Source: Symbiobacterium terraclitae | GTDB taxonomy: Bacteria; Bacillota; Sulfobacillia; Symbiobacteriales; Symbiobacteriaceae | Reading direction: 5' to 3' | Length of the DNA stretch: 44,064 nt | Assembly (NCBI RefSeq): GCF_017874315.1 | Contig: NZ_JAGGLG010000036.1 | Span: forward strand, 1-44,064 | Shown: piece by piece, positions 15,704 to 23,794 of the stretch | Numbering within the stretch: the first letter of the stretch is position 1 | Layout: each line of letters opens with the position of its first letter | Notes under the pieces: model-generated | The model's input: the letters and a program-made list of their open reading frames with translations, nothing else | Told to the model about the DNA's origin: nothing | Database searches by the model: none | Translations under genes and position numbers: made by a program

Positions 15704-16822
15704 CTACCCCACGACCTCCCGGTAGAGCGCCTCGTACTGCGGCACGACCCGGTCGGCGCAGAAGTGGCGCCGCACCCGCTCCATCGCCGCCGCGCCCATG
15801 CGCCGGCGCAGGCCGTCGTCCTGCAGGATCTGCACGACCCGTGCGGCCATGGCGTCCACGTCGCCCACCTGGCAGAGGAAGCCGGTCTCCCCCTCCACCA
15901 CGACCTCCGGCAACCCGCCGGTGCGGCTGACGACCACCGGCACGCCGCAGGCCATCGCCTCCAGCGCCGCCAGCCCGAACGACTCCTGCTCGCTGGGCAG
16001 CAGGAAGACGTCGGCTGCGGAGAGCAGCGGCACCACCTGCTCCTGGTTGCCCAGCACCAGGATGCGCTCCCGCACCCCCAACCGCTCGGCCAGAGCCAGC
16101 GCCGGCGCCAGCTCCGGGCCGTCTCCCACCAGGATCAGCCGGCTCTCCACGGCGCGGCAGACCCGGGAGAAGATCTCCACCACGTCCCACGGCCGCTTCA
16201 CCCGCCGGAAGTTGGACATGTGCATCAGCACCCGCTCACCGCCGCACGCCAGGCGACCGCAGAGCCCGGCGGGCTCGCTCCGGCGCCAGCGGGCGCAGTC
16301 AAGGAAGTTCGGGATCACCCGCACCTCCCGCTGCACGGGCAGGAGGGTGACCGTGTCCGTGCGCAGCGACTCCGACACGGCGGTGACGGCGTCCGACCGG
16401 TTGATGGAGAAGGCGATGATCTCGGTGAACGAGGGGTCGCTCCCCATCAGCGTGATGTCGGTGCCGTGCAGCGTGGTGACGACCCCGGGTGCGCCAGGTC
16501 CGATGATCTCCCGCGCCAGGAAGGCCGCGGTGGCGTGGGGCACCGCGTAGTGCGCGTGGATCACGTCAAGCCCGGCCAGGCGGTGGACCTCCACCAGCTT
16601 GTTGGCCAGGGCCAGCACGTACGGGGACTCCCGGAAGAGCGGGTACGTGGGCGTCTCCACCTGGTGGAAGCGGATCCGCTCCTCGAACTGGCTCAGCCGG
16701 AAGGGGACGTCGGAGGAGACGATGTGGATCTCATGCCCCCGCCGGGCCAGCTGGGCTGCCAGTTCCGTGGCCACGATGCCGCTGCCGCCGACGCTGGGGT
16801 AACAGACGATGCCGATTCGCAC
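15704..16822 (-). CDS. bshA: BshA, N-acetyl-alpha-D-glucosaminyl L-malate synthase
   Basis: A 372-residue GT4 glycosyltransferase that joins GlcNAc from UDP-GlcNAc to L-malate, the first step of bacillithiol synthesis. The N-terminus IGIVCYPSVGGSGIVATELA is the BshA hallmark, followed by HIVSSDVPFRL, VIHAHYAVPHA and TTLHGTDITLMG. The C-terminal donor-binding domain has HMSNFRRVKR, FLLPSEQESFGLAALEAMAC and the EX7E motif. The GTG start at 16820-16822 follows GGAGG. It is divergent from mrfA by about 110 bp. Bacillithiol is a Firmicute thiol, which supports the lineage. The rest of the pathway is not in the window. Confidence 0.93.
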   Translation of the reverse strand: MRIGIVCYPSVGGSGIVATELAAQLARRGHEIHIVSSDVPFRLSQFEERIRFHQVETPTYPLFRESPYVLALANKLVEVHRLAGLDVIHAHYAVPHATAAFLAREIIGPGAPGVVTTLHGTDITLMGSDPSFTEIIAFSINRSDAVTAVSESLRTDTVTLLPVQREVRVIPNFLDCARWRRSEPAGLCGRLACGGERVLMHMSNFRRVKRPWDVVEIFSRVCRAVESRLILVGDGPELAPALALAERLGVRERILVLGNQEQVVPLLSAADVFLLPSEQESFGLAALEAMACGVPVVVSRTGGLPEVVVEGETGFLCQVGDVDAMAARVVQILQDDGLRRRMGAAAMERVRRHFCADRVVPQYEALYREVVG

Positions 16823-16931
16823 GTTCCATGCCTCCGATCTCTACCCGGGTGAAGGGCTGCAGGGTTTGGCGGGCACGCTGCGGAATATGTAGGCGAACGT
16901 CTCCGCGGATCCTTTCCGGGAGGTCTTGCGC

Positions 16932-19208
16932 ATGAACCTGGAACAGTTTCTCGACCACCTCCGGCGCGACCCGGCCATCGGGCCGAACATCGTGCACTGG
17001 CATACGCTGCCCCCCGTGGCCGCGCGGTACGCCGAGTGGCCTTCCGCGCTCGACGCGCGGCTCATCGCGGCACTGAAGGAACGGGGGATCCAGCAGCTCT
17101 ACACGCACCAGGCTGAGGCCATCGAGGCGGCCCTGGCCGGCGAGAACACCGTGGTGGTCACCCCCACCGCCTCCGGCAAGTCGATGTGCTACAACCTGCC
17201 GGTGCTGCACACCATCCTGCAGGAGCCGGCCGCCCGGGCCCTCTACCTCTTTCCCACCAAGGCCCTGGCGCAGGACCAGGTGGCCGAGGTCAAGTCGCTG
17301 GCCGACCGCCTGGGCGCCGAGATCAAGTCCTACGTATACGACGGCGACACGCCGCCGCAGGTGCGGCAGGTCTGCCGACAGGCGGGTCACATCGTCATCA
17401 CGAACCCCGACATGCTCCACACCGGCGTGCTGCCGCATCATACCAAGTGGGTGAAGCTGTTCGAGAACCTCAGGTACGTGGTGATCGACGAGCTGCACCA
17501 GTACCGCGGGGTGTTCGGCTCGCACCTGGCCAACCTGCTCCGGCGCCTCCGCCGCATCTGTGATTTCTACGGCAGCCGCCCCGTCTTCCTCTGTTCCTCC
17601 GCCACCATCGCCAACCCGCAGGAGCTGGCCGAGCGGCTGATCGACCAGCCCGTCCGGCTGGTTGACCGCAACGGCGCCCCCAGGGGCGAGAAGCACTTCC
17701 TCTTCGTCAACCCGCCGGTGGTGACCCGGGACGGCCTCCGGGAGCCCGTGGTGAAGGCCTCGGCCCGGGTGGCCGGCGAGCTCCTGAAGAACAACATCCA
17801 GACCATCGTCTTCGCCCGGAGCCGGCAGAACGTGGAGGTACTCACCACCTACCTCAAGGAGCGGGTGGGCCACGACAAGGCGGGCCGGGTGATGGGCTAC
17901 CGGGGCGGCTACCGCCCCCTGGAGCGGCGCCAGATCGAGGCCGGCCTCCGGGAGGGGAAGATCCTCGGCGTGGTCTCCACCAACGCCCTGGAACTGGGCA
18001 TCGACATCGGGCAGCTGGAGGCCTGCGTGATGACCGGCTACCCGGGCTCCATCGCCTCGGCCTGGCAGCAGGCCGGACGGGCGGGGCGCCGGTCGACCAC
18101 CTCCCTCACCGTGCTGGTGGGCTCCGCCTCGCCGCTGGACCAGTACATCATGGAGCACCCGGAGTTCTTCTTCGAGCGTGCCCCCGAACAGGCCCTGATC
18201 AACCCGGACAACCTGCTGATCCTCGTCAGCCACCTGAAGTGTGCGGCCTTCGAGCTGCCCTTCACGGAAGGCGAGCGGTTCGGCGTGGAGACCACCGGCG
18301 AGATCCTCGACTACCTCGAAGAGGAACACATCCTGCGGAAGGTCGGCGGCAAGTACCACTGGTCGGCCGAGAACTTCCCGGCCGAGAACATCAGCCTGCG
18401 CAGCGTCGATGCCGAAAACGTCGTGATCATCGACCAGACCGAACCCGGCAACACCCGGGTCCTCGGCGAGATCGACCAGCTGGGTGCGATGACGATGGTC
18501 CACACCAACGCCATCTACCTGCACCAGGCCGAGCAGTACCATGTGGACCGGCTGGACTGGGACGAGAAAAAGGCCTACGTCCACCGGGTGGACGTGGAGT
18601 ACTACACCGACGCCAACCTGGCCGTGACCCTGAAGCCGCTGGACGTGCTGAAGGAGAAGGAAGAACTGGGCCTCAGGGTCCGCTTCGGCGAGGTCATGAC
18701 CTCCGCCAAGGCCACCATCTTCAAGAAGATCCGGCTCCACACCCACGAGAACCTGGGCTGGGGCGAGATCCACCTGCCCGAATACCAGATGCACACCGCG
18801 GCATACTGGCTCTCGCTGCCGGACGCCATGTGCGAGGGTTTCTCCCAGGACGAGCTGCAGTCGGCCCTGGCCGGCCTCGGCCACCTGCTCAAGGGGCTGG
18901 CCCCGCTCTTCCTGATGTGCGACCCCGCCGACCTGCGCTCCGTGGTGCAGGTGCGCTCTCCCTTCGAGGAGGCGCCCACCATCTACCTTTACGACGCCTA
19001 CCCGGCCGGCATCGGCCTGGGCGAGAAGTGCTACGACCTGCATTCCGACCTCCTGGCCACCGCCTACCAGCGCGTGCGGGCCTGCGGCTGCGAGCAGGGC
19101 TGCCCCGGCTGCGTGGGCCCGGCGGCTGAGACCGGCAACCTGACCGGCGCCAAGGCCGGCGTCGTCCGCATCCTGGAGCGGGCCCTGGCCAGGCGCAATC
19201 TGCAGTAG
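16932..19208 (+). CDS. mrfA: MrfA (YprA-type), DEAD/DEAH-box helicase with C-terminal cysteine cluster
   Basis: A 758-residue superfamily 2 helicase. Motif I is TPTASGKSM, motif II is DELH, motif III is SATIANP, and the C-terminal lobe has NALELGIDIG and QQAGRAGRR. The C-terminus has the DUF1998 four-cysteine cluster (CGCEQGCPGCVG), a metal-binding signature of MrfA. In Bacillus, MrfA and the exonuclease MrfB form a UvrA-independent repair route for mitomycin C lesions. The ATG at 16932 was chosen because GGGAGGT lies seven bases upstream. It heads the operon mrfA - two selenoprotein genes - mrfB; the next gene begins 18 bp after its stop. Confidence 0.92.
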   Translation: MNLEQFLDHLRRDPAIGPNIVHWHTLPPVAARYAEWPSALDARLIAALKERGIQQLYTHQAEAIEAALAGENTVVVTPTASGKSMCYNLPVLHTILQEPAARALYLFPTKALAQDQVAEVKSLADRLGAEIKSYVYDGDTPPQVRQVCRQAGHIVITNPDMLHTGVLPHHTKWVKLFENLRYVVIDELHQYRGVFGSHLANLLRRLRRICDFYGSRPVFLCSSATIANPQELAERLIDQPVRLVDRNGAPRGEKHFLFVNPPVVTRDGLREPVVKASARVAGELLKNNIQTIVFARSRQNVEVLTTYLKERVGHDKAGRVMGYRGGYRPLERRQIEAGLREGKILGVVSTNALELGIDIGQLEACVMTGYPGSIASAWQQAGRAGRRSTTSLTVLVGSASPLDQYIMEHPEFFFERAPEQALINPDNLLILVSHLKCAAFELPFTEGERFGVETTGEILDYLEEEHILRKVGGKYHWSAENFPAENISLRSVDAENVVIIDQTEPGNTRVLGEIDQLGAMTMVHTNAIYLHQAEQYHVDRLDWDEKKAYVHRVDVEYYTDANLAVTLKPLDVLKEKEELGLRVRFGEVMTSAKATIFKKIRLHTHENLGWGEIHLPEYQMHTAAYWLSLPDAMCEGFSQDELQSALAGLGHLLKGLAPLFLMCDPADLRSVVQVRSPFEEAPTIYLYDAYPAGIGLGEKCYDLHSDLLATAYQRVRACGCEQGCPGCVGPAAETGNLTGAKAGVVRILERALARRNLQ

Positions 19209-19226
19209 GGCGGGGGCGAGTGCCTG

Positions 19227-19457
19227 ATGGCAGTCCGGCACGTCACGATCGAGTACTGCACCGTCTGAGGGTTCGACGAGCGGGCCGCCAGTCTGGCGGC
19301 GGAGCTCCGGGCCGCCTGTCCGGGCGCTGGCGTGGAGCTGGTGCCCTCGAGGGGCGGCGTGTTCGAGGTCTCTGCCGACGGCAGGCTGATCTTCTCCAAG
19401 AAGGCGCTCCGGCGCTTTCCGGAACCCGGGGAGATCGCGGGGCTGATCGGCAAGTAG
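19227..19457 (+). CDS. SelW-like (Rdx family) selenoprotein, copy 1; in-frame UGA read as selenocysteine
   Basis: A 76-residue protein if the in-frame TGA at 19266-19268 is read as selenocysteine (residue 14). The frame begins VTIEYCTVUGFDERAASLAA and continues without further stops to TAG. The beta-strand, then CxxU, then alpha-helix start, the short length, the GGVFEV strand and the FSKKALRRFPEPGEI end match the SelW/SelT/SelH (Rdx) thioredoxin-like family, whose members carry CxxC or CxxU. Stopping at the TGA would leave a meaningless 13-mer, and coding similarity to copy 2 continues past it (54 of 76 positions identical). A purine-rich GGGGGCGAG precedes the ATG. It sits between mrfA and mrfB, so it may be a redox partner in or co-expressed with that system; the partner is unknown. 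Confidence 0.88.
19266..19300 (+). promoter_or_regulatory. UGA codon and putative bacterial SECIS hairpin, copy 1
   Basis: After the TGA, 15 nt lead to the stem GCCGCCA / TGGCGGC (19284-19300) with loop GTC. The loop begins 22 nt after the UGA and starts with G. This fits the known bacterial SECIS layout of a small hairpin just downstream of the UGA with G among the first loop bases. The stem lies inside the coding sequence. Confidence 0.8.
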
Positions 19458-19544
19458 CTGCACGGAAGAACGGAAGGCGGGTTTCGTGGGGGAGATCCGC
19501 CCTTCCTGACCATACCATGTCCACAGTTCAGAGGAGGGTGTATC

Positions 19545-19778
19545 ATGGGGATCAAGCGCGTCACGATCGAGTACTGCACCGCCTGAGGTTACGACAAGAA
19601 GGCCGCCAGTCTGGCGGCGGAGCTGCAGGCTGCCTATCCGGGCGTGGACGTGGAGCTGATACCCTCGTCCGGCGGCGTGTTCGAGGTAACGGCTGACGGC
19701 CGGCTGGTCTTCTCCAAGAAGGCCCTTGGGCGCTTCCCGGAACCGGGCGAGGTCGGACACCAGATCGGATCGTTGTGA
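19545..19778 (+). CDS. SelW-like (Rdx family) selenoprotein, copy 2; in-frame UGA read as selenocysteine
   Basis: A 77-residue paralogue of the gene 87 bp upstream, with TGA at 19584-19586 as residue 14 (EYCTAUGYDKKAASLAAEL). It shares the CxxU motif, GGVFEV and FSKKALGRFPEPGEV. It has a strong ribosome site, GAGGAGGG, six bases before the ATG. The only long clean frame after the UGA has no independent start, so readthrough is the simplest reading. It ends 16 bp before mrfB. Family members bind thiol partners and are thought to act as small oxidoreductases. Tandem duplication with both selenocysteines kept suggests the residue matters. Requires SelA/SelB/SelC/SelD, which are not in the window. 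Confidence 0.9.
19584..19618 (+). promoter_or_regulatory. UGA codon and putative bacterial SECIS hairpin, copy 2
   Basis: The stem GCCGCCA / TGGCGGC with GTC loop lies at 19602-19618, with the same sequence and the same 22-nt UGA-to-loop distance as in copy 1. The 15 nt between UGA and stem differ between copies while the hairpin does not. Confidence 0.82.
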
Positions 19779-19794
19779 CACGGAGGGATGGGGC

Positions 19795-21102
19795 GTGGAC
19801 CTGCGCGAGCGCCTGCGGTTACTGAAAGCGGCCGGGGCCGCCCGAGCCGCTGCGGACGGGGCGCCGCGTGCGGCTGCGCCCCTGCCGTTCGACCGTGCAC
19901 GCCCGCAGACCGGGCCGGCGGGCGAACCCCTCCCCTTCCGCCTCTGCGACGGGCTGGAGGGCGAGCTGGTGCCCACCGGGGCCGGCAGCGCCTTCCGCCT
20001 CGAGAGCCGCCACCCGCTGACCGAGCACCGGGGACCGCTGCCCCTGGGCTGGCCGCTGGACCTGCCCGCCGCCGTCTGGCCGCGGCTGGGCCGCGTGGCG
20101 CCGGAGTTCGACATCCGCCGGGCGGTCTTCCTCGACACGGAGACCACGAGCCTCGCCGGCGGCACCGGCACGTACGCCTTCCTGGTGGGGCTCGGCTTCT
20201 TCGAGGGCGACCACTTCGTGGTGCGGCAGTACTTCCTCCGGGACTATCCCGAGGAAGAGGCCATGCTGGCCGCCATCGAGGCGGACGTCGCCCCGTTCAC
20301 CTGCCTGGTCACCTTCAACGGCAAGTCCTTCGACTGGCCGCTGCTGGAGACCCGGTTCCGCATGGCCCGCCGCCGTCCGCCCCTCGCCGGGGCGCCGCAC
20401 CTCGACCTGCTCCACCCCGCCCGGCGGCTCTGGCGGGACCGGCTGGGCAGCTGCAGCCTGCAGGACCTGGAGCGGAACGTCCTCGGGGAGTACCGGGTGG
20501 GCGACGTCCCCGGATCCCAGATCCCGGCCCTCTATTTCGAGTACCTGCGCACCGGCGACGCCTCGCCGCTCGCGGGCGTGGTCGAGCACAACCGGCTGGA
20601 CATCCTTTCGCTGGCCGCCCTGGCCGGGCGGATGGGGCAGATGGTGGCCGACCCGCTGGGTCCGACGCCGGACGGTGAGCTGCTCTGCGGCGACGACCTC
20701 TACCAGCTGGGCCGGCTCTTCGAGGCCCGGGGGCTGCTCGCCGACGCCCTCGCCTGTTACCAGGAGGCGCGGGTGCGCGGCGCCGCCTCCGTCACCGAGG
20801 CGGCGCTCCTGCGCCGGCTCTCCTTCGCCTACAAGCGGGCACGGGAGCAGCGGCAGGCGGTGGCCATCTGGGAGCAGATGGTCGAATCCGGCGGGCTGGC
20901 GCTCTTCCCGTATATCGAGCTGGCCAAGTACCACGAGCACGTCACCCGCCGCTACGACCTCGCCGAGGCCCTCACCGCCCGGGCGCTGGCCGTCGCCGAG
21001 CAGCGCCGGTCGCTGACCGCCGCCGGCGGGCAGGCGGAGTACCGGGAGGTGCTCCACCGGCTCGAGCGCCTGCGCCGTAAGCGGCAGCGGTCCTCCGTAT
21101 AA
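19795..21102 (+). CDS. mrfB: MrfB (YprB-type) RNase H-like exonuclease with TPR tail
   Basis: A 435-residue protein. Residues about 105-290 form a DnaQ/RNase H-like 3'-5' exonuclease fold: FLDTETTSLAGGTGTYAFLV (the DxE motif), FNGKSFDWPLLETRF and VVEHNRLDILSLAAL hold acidic catalytic positions. The C-terminal about 130 residues (YQLGRLFEARGLLADALACY and following) are TPR-like helices. In Bacillus, MrfB works with MrfA in mitomycin repair. The GTG at 19795 was chosen because ACGGAGGG precedes it and longer frames overlap the selenoprotein gene. The N-terminal 100 residues are less conserved and may contact partners. Confidence 0.9.
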   Translation: MDLRERLRLLKAAGAARAAADGAPRAAAPLPFDRARPQTGPAGEPLPFRLCDGLEGELVPTGAGSAFRLESRHPLTEHRGPLPLGWPLDLPAAVWPRLGRVAPEFDIRRAVFLDTETTSLAGGTGTYAFLVGLGFFEGDHFVVRQYFLRDYPEEEAMLAAIEADVAPFTCLVTFNGKSFDWPLLETRFRMARRRPPLAGAPHLDLLHPARRLWRDRLGSCSLQDLERNVLGEYRVGDVPGSQIPALYFEYLRTGDASPLAGVVEHNRLDILSLAALAGRMGQMVADPLGPTPDGELLCGDDLYQLGRLFEARGLLADALACYQEARVRGAASVTEAALLRRLSFAYKRAREQRQAVAIWEQMVESGGLALFPYIELAKYHEHVTRRYDLAEALTARALAVAEQRRSLTAAGGQAEYREVLHRLERLRRKRQRSSV

Positions 21103-21108
21103 GCCAGG

Positions 21109-21136
21109 CCCCCCGGACATACTCTTGCCCGGGGGG
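21109..21136 (+). terminator. Hairpin between mrfB and the PdaB-like gene
   Basis: Stem CCCCCCGG / CCGGGGGG with a 12-nt loop, followed by TTGT. It may end the mrf operon. The G-run of its 3' arm is also the only Shine-Dalgarno-like sequence before the next ATG (21144), so it may affect translation. Confidence 0.6.
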
Positions 21137-21143
21137 TTGTACC

Positions 21144-21890
21144 ATGCTGTTCATCGACAGGGCCTGGCTGGTGCGCAGGGGCGTGGTGGTCGTGACGCTC
21201 TGCCTTGCGCTCTTCACGATCAACTTCCTGCGCAGCCCCGCACTTCAGCCGGCCTCCACCGGACCAGGAAGCCAGGCGATCGAGGGGCCGCTCACCCGCG
21301 CAGACTCGCCGGACGACCGGGTGGCCCTCACGTTCGACGTCACCTGGCAGAAGACAGAGCTCACCAAGATCCTCGACGTGCTGGACGCGGCGGGGGTGAA
21401 GGCGACCTTCTTCGTGGGGGGCACGTTCCTGCAGCTCTACCCCGACACAGTGAAGGAGATCGCCCGCCGCGGCCATGAGGTGGGGACGCTGGGCCAGCAG
21501 ATCCGGGACCTGGCCGGCATGCCCGAGAACGAGATCGTCGCCAACCTCCTGGGCAGCCAGTCCGCCCTCACCAAGACGCTGGGCGGGCCCGTGCGCTACT
21601 TCCGCCCGCCCACCGGCCAGGCCGCGCCCGAGGTCCTGCGGGCGGCACGCCATGCGCGGCTGGTGACCGTGACCTACGCCCTCGACAGCCAGGACCACCT
21701 GGGGCTCACCGCCGACCAGATCGTCCGCCGGGTGGTCAGGGGCGCAAGCCGCGGGGACATCATCCGCCTGACGGCCTCCGACTTCGCCCCGGAGACGGCG
21801 AAGGCGCTGCCGCGCATCATCGAGGGTCTGGAGCGGCGCGGTTTCAAGGTGGTGCGCCTCTCCGACCTGGTGCCCATCGACGACGGCTGA
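21144..21890 (+). CDS. PdaB-like polysaccharide deacetylase-family protein, membrane anchored
   Basis: A 248-residue protein with an N-terminal transmembrane anchor (VVVVTLCLALFTINFL) and a NodB-fold domain. VALTFDVTWQKTELTKILDV, ATFFVGGTFLQLYPDTVKEI, GHEVGTLGQQIRDLAG, FRPPTGQAAPEVL and SRGDIIRLTASDFAPETAKA match the spore-associated PdaB/YbaN subgroup. The canonical metal site of active deacetylases (TFDD and HxxxH) is altered to TFDV and GTLGQQIRDL. The late histidine motif (LLHAS in PdaB) is RLTAS here. It may be catalytically weak or structural. PdaB in Bacillus is needed for stable spores; a related role is inferred. Confidence 0.75.
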   Translation: MLFIDRAWLVRRGVVVVTLCLALFTINFLRSPALQPASTGPGSQAIEGPLTRADSPDDRVALTFDVTWQKTELTKILDVLDAAGVKATFFVGGTFLQLYPDTVKEIARRGHEVGTLGQQIRDLAGMPENEIVANLLGSQSALTKTLGGPVRYFRPPTGQAAPEVLRAARHARLVTVTYALDSQDHLGLTADQIVRRVVRGASRGDIIRLTASDFAPETAKALPRIIEGLERRGFKVVRLSDLVPIDDG

Positions 21891-21942
21891 CGCTGCACAG
21901 AGGTCCGTCGCCGCACGTGGACCGGGAGCCGCGCCGTACCTT

Positions 21943-22323
21943 TCACTCCCGGCGTCCCGGGTCCGGCAGCAGGTCGGGCGGCACCTCGGCCGCATCTTCT
22001 TCGGTGCCCACCGTCCGGCCCTCCACGTCGATCACGTCATCGGCCGGCTCGCGGGCCGCCCGGGGCGCGGCCGACCAGTCGCCGAACGAGCTGAACTGCG
22101 TCCGGCCGAACCGCACCGTGCGTGCCCCGCCGTGCTCCTCCACCTTGATGCGGTCCCGGAACCAGGGCAGCCGGGCCAGCAGCGGCGCGGCGAAGTAGGC
22201 GACGGCGCCGATGGCCAGCAGGGCCACGACGGCCGCCAGCAGGAACCCCAATACGGGGAGCACAACGGTCACCAGGAGGAAGAGCGCCAGTCCGACCAGC
22301 AGAATCCCGACGAGATTGCGCAT
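21943..22323 (-). CDS. Small membrane protein of unknown function
   Basis: 126 residues. The first about 55 are strongly hydrophobic with two transmembrane helices (VGILLVGLALFLLVTVVLPV and FLLAAVVALLAIGAVAYF). A polar, acidic, proline-rich cytoplasmic or extracellular tail follows, with no recognisable domain. The start ATG is preceded by AAGGGGGAT. It stands alone between the PdaB-like gene (convergent) and the terminator of the radical SAM gene. Confidence 0.65.
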   Translation of the reverse strand: MRNLVGILLVGLALFLLVTVVLPVLGFLLAAVVALLAIGAVAYFAAPLLARLPWFRDRIKVEEHGGARTVRFGRTQFSSFGDWSAAPRAAREPADDVIDVEGRTVGTEEDAAEVPPDLLPDPGRRE

Positions 22324-22409
22324 TCGGATCCCCCTTCTGGCAGGATCATGCCAACTACTTAGACGTACGCTGCCGCCGGACTACTCCCTGCATACGGCAA
22401 GAACAGCAG

Positions 22410-22439
22410 AAAGACCGCACCGGCCAGGGTGCGGTCTTC
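22410..22439 (-). terminator. Rho-independent terminator of the radical SAM gene
   Basis: AAGACCGCACC pairs with GGTGCGGTCTT. On the minus strand it is followed by a T-rich run. It lies about 20 bp after the stop codon. Confidence 0.85.
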
Positions 22440-22459
22440 CGGTTTCACCACTCGCGTCC

Positions 22460-23629
22460 CTAGAAGCTGCCCGGCACGTAGGCGCAGTACGGCTCCTCGG
22501 CCAGGACGTGCCCGTGGGTGTAGTACGCCCGGGCCCGGCAGCCGCCGCAGCTCACCCGGTACTCGCACTCGCCGCACTTGCCGCCCAGCAGGTCGGGGTC
22601 GCGCAGCTCGCGGAACAGCTGCGAGTTCTCCCAGATCTCGGGGAACGGCGTCTGGAGCACGTTCCCGGCCGCCACCGGCAGGTACCCGCACGGCTGCACG
22701 ACGCCCTTGTGGGAGATGAAGCAGACGCCGCTCCCCGCCAGGCAGCCCTTGGAGCCCGCGGCGCGGTTGCCCGGCATGACGGGATGGCCGTTCGCCGGAC
22801 GCTCACCCAGCGCCATCTGGGCAGATGCCCTTGCCCGCGCCACCGCGCCTGCCCCGCCCTGCTGCCGCAGGATGCGGTGGTACTGGGGTGCGCACGTCGC
22901 CCGCACCTCGATCGTGGTCCGCTCGGAGGTCTCGTAGAGCCACTCCAGCAGCGACTCGACCTCCTCGGCCGGCAGCATCTCGCGCTCGGCGATCTGGACG
23001 CCGCAGCCCACCGGCACGAGGACGAACAGGTGCGCAGCCGCCGCGCCCCGCTCCTCCGCCAACCGGACGATGGCCGGCACCTGCTCCTTGTTGTGGCGCG
23101 CGACGGTGATGTTCAGCTGGTAGGGCAGGCCGACCTCCTTCAGGTTCTCGATCCCCCGCCACGCGGCCTCCCAGGCGCCGGGGATGCCGCGGAAGGTGTC
23201 GTGGATCTCGGGCGTGGCGCCGTCGATGGAGACGGCCACGCGCTGCACGCCCACGTCCCGGATGCGCCGGGCGATCTCCGGCGTGATCAGGGTCGCGTTG
23301 GTGGCCAGCGAGATCCGCGCCCCCTTGCGGGTGGCGTACTCGGCGATCTCAAACAGGTCGGGCCGGTAGAGCGGCTCACCGCCTGTCAGAATCAGCACCG
23401 GACGGTAAGCGCTGGTGATGTCGTCGATGACCTTGAAAATCTGCCCAGTCGAGAGCTCATCCTCCGCCCGCACGGCCTGGGCCTCGGCCCGGCAGTGCTG
23501 ACAGGCGAGATTGCATCCCTGGGTCAGCTCCCAGAAGATCAGCCGCGGCACGCCGCCGCCGTGCGCATGGTGGCGCACCGCATCCTTCGCCGGAGCAACG
23601 CACGAGCCTGCGCCCGGATGTCCCGTCAT
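22460..23629 (-). CDS. ahbD: Radical SAM/SPASM enzyme, AhbD/NirJ-like (heme synthesis)
   Basis: A 389-residue radical-SAM enzyme. The [4Fe-4S] motif is CNLACQHC (Cys39, Cys43, Cys46) in FWELTQGCNLACQHC, followed by LILTGGEPL and VAVSIDGA. The C-terminal SPASM domain has GCLAGSGVCF, QPCGYLP, KCGECEYRVSCGGCRARAYY and a final EEPYCAY. This cysteine layout is that of AhbD, which oxidatively decarboxylates Fe-coproporphyrin III to heme without oxygen, and of NirJ-type heme d1 enzymes. AhbD is the better fit but NirJ2-like is possible. The ATG 23627-23629 follows GGAGGGGT. It is divergent from ric, which acts in nitrosative and oxidative stress, and ends in a terminator. Confidence 0.78.
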   Translation of the reverse strand: MTGHPGAGSCVAPAKDAVRHHAHGGGVPRLIFWELTQGCNLACQHCRAEAQAVRAEDELSTGQIFKVIDDITSAYRPVLILTGGEPLYRPDLFEIAEYATRKGARISLATNATLITPEIARRIRDVGVQRVAVSIDGATPEIHDTFRGIPGAWEAAWRGIENLKEVGLPYQLNITVARHNKEQVPAIVRLAEERGAAAAHLFVLVPVGCGVQIAEREMLPAEEVESLLEWLYETSERTTIEVRATCAPQYHRILRQQGGAGAVARARASAQMALGERPANGHPVMPGNRAAGSKGCLAGSGVCFISHKGVVQPCGYLPVAAGNVLQTPFPEIWENSQLFRELRDPDLLGGKCGECEYRVSCGGCRARAYYTHGHVLAEEPYCAYVPGSF

Positions 23630-23709
23630 GCATACACCCCTCCATCGTGCCCGATACACATATTCTAATGGCTAAAGTGTGGGAATCGCACCCGCCACCG
23701 GACCGATTT

Positions 23710-23733
23710 GCGATAGCCCGAAGGGGCTATCGC
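23710..23733. promoter_or_regulatory. Perfect 10-bp hairpin between ahbD and ric
   Basis: Stem GCGATAGCCC with a GAAG loop, read on the plus strand. On the minus strand it would be in or just upstream of the ahbD leader. It could be a transcription attenuator, an RNA-stability element or a DNA dyad. Confidence 0.6.
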
Positions 23734-23794
23734 AGAACGGTTCGCAGACGCCGCCAAACGTGGGCCTGGGCCGCATCTGCGGCGGCGCAGCCTG

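Noticed and set aside
19227-19778. Treating the two TGA-interrupted frames as pseudogenes
   Set aside because: Both copies have the stop at the same CxxU position, good starts and a conserved hairpin, and no other damage. Selenocysteine explains this better than two independent identical nonsense mutations.
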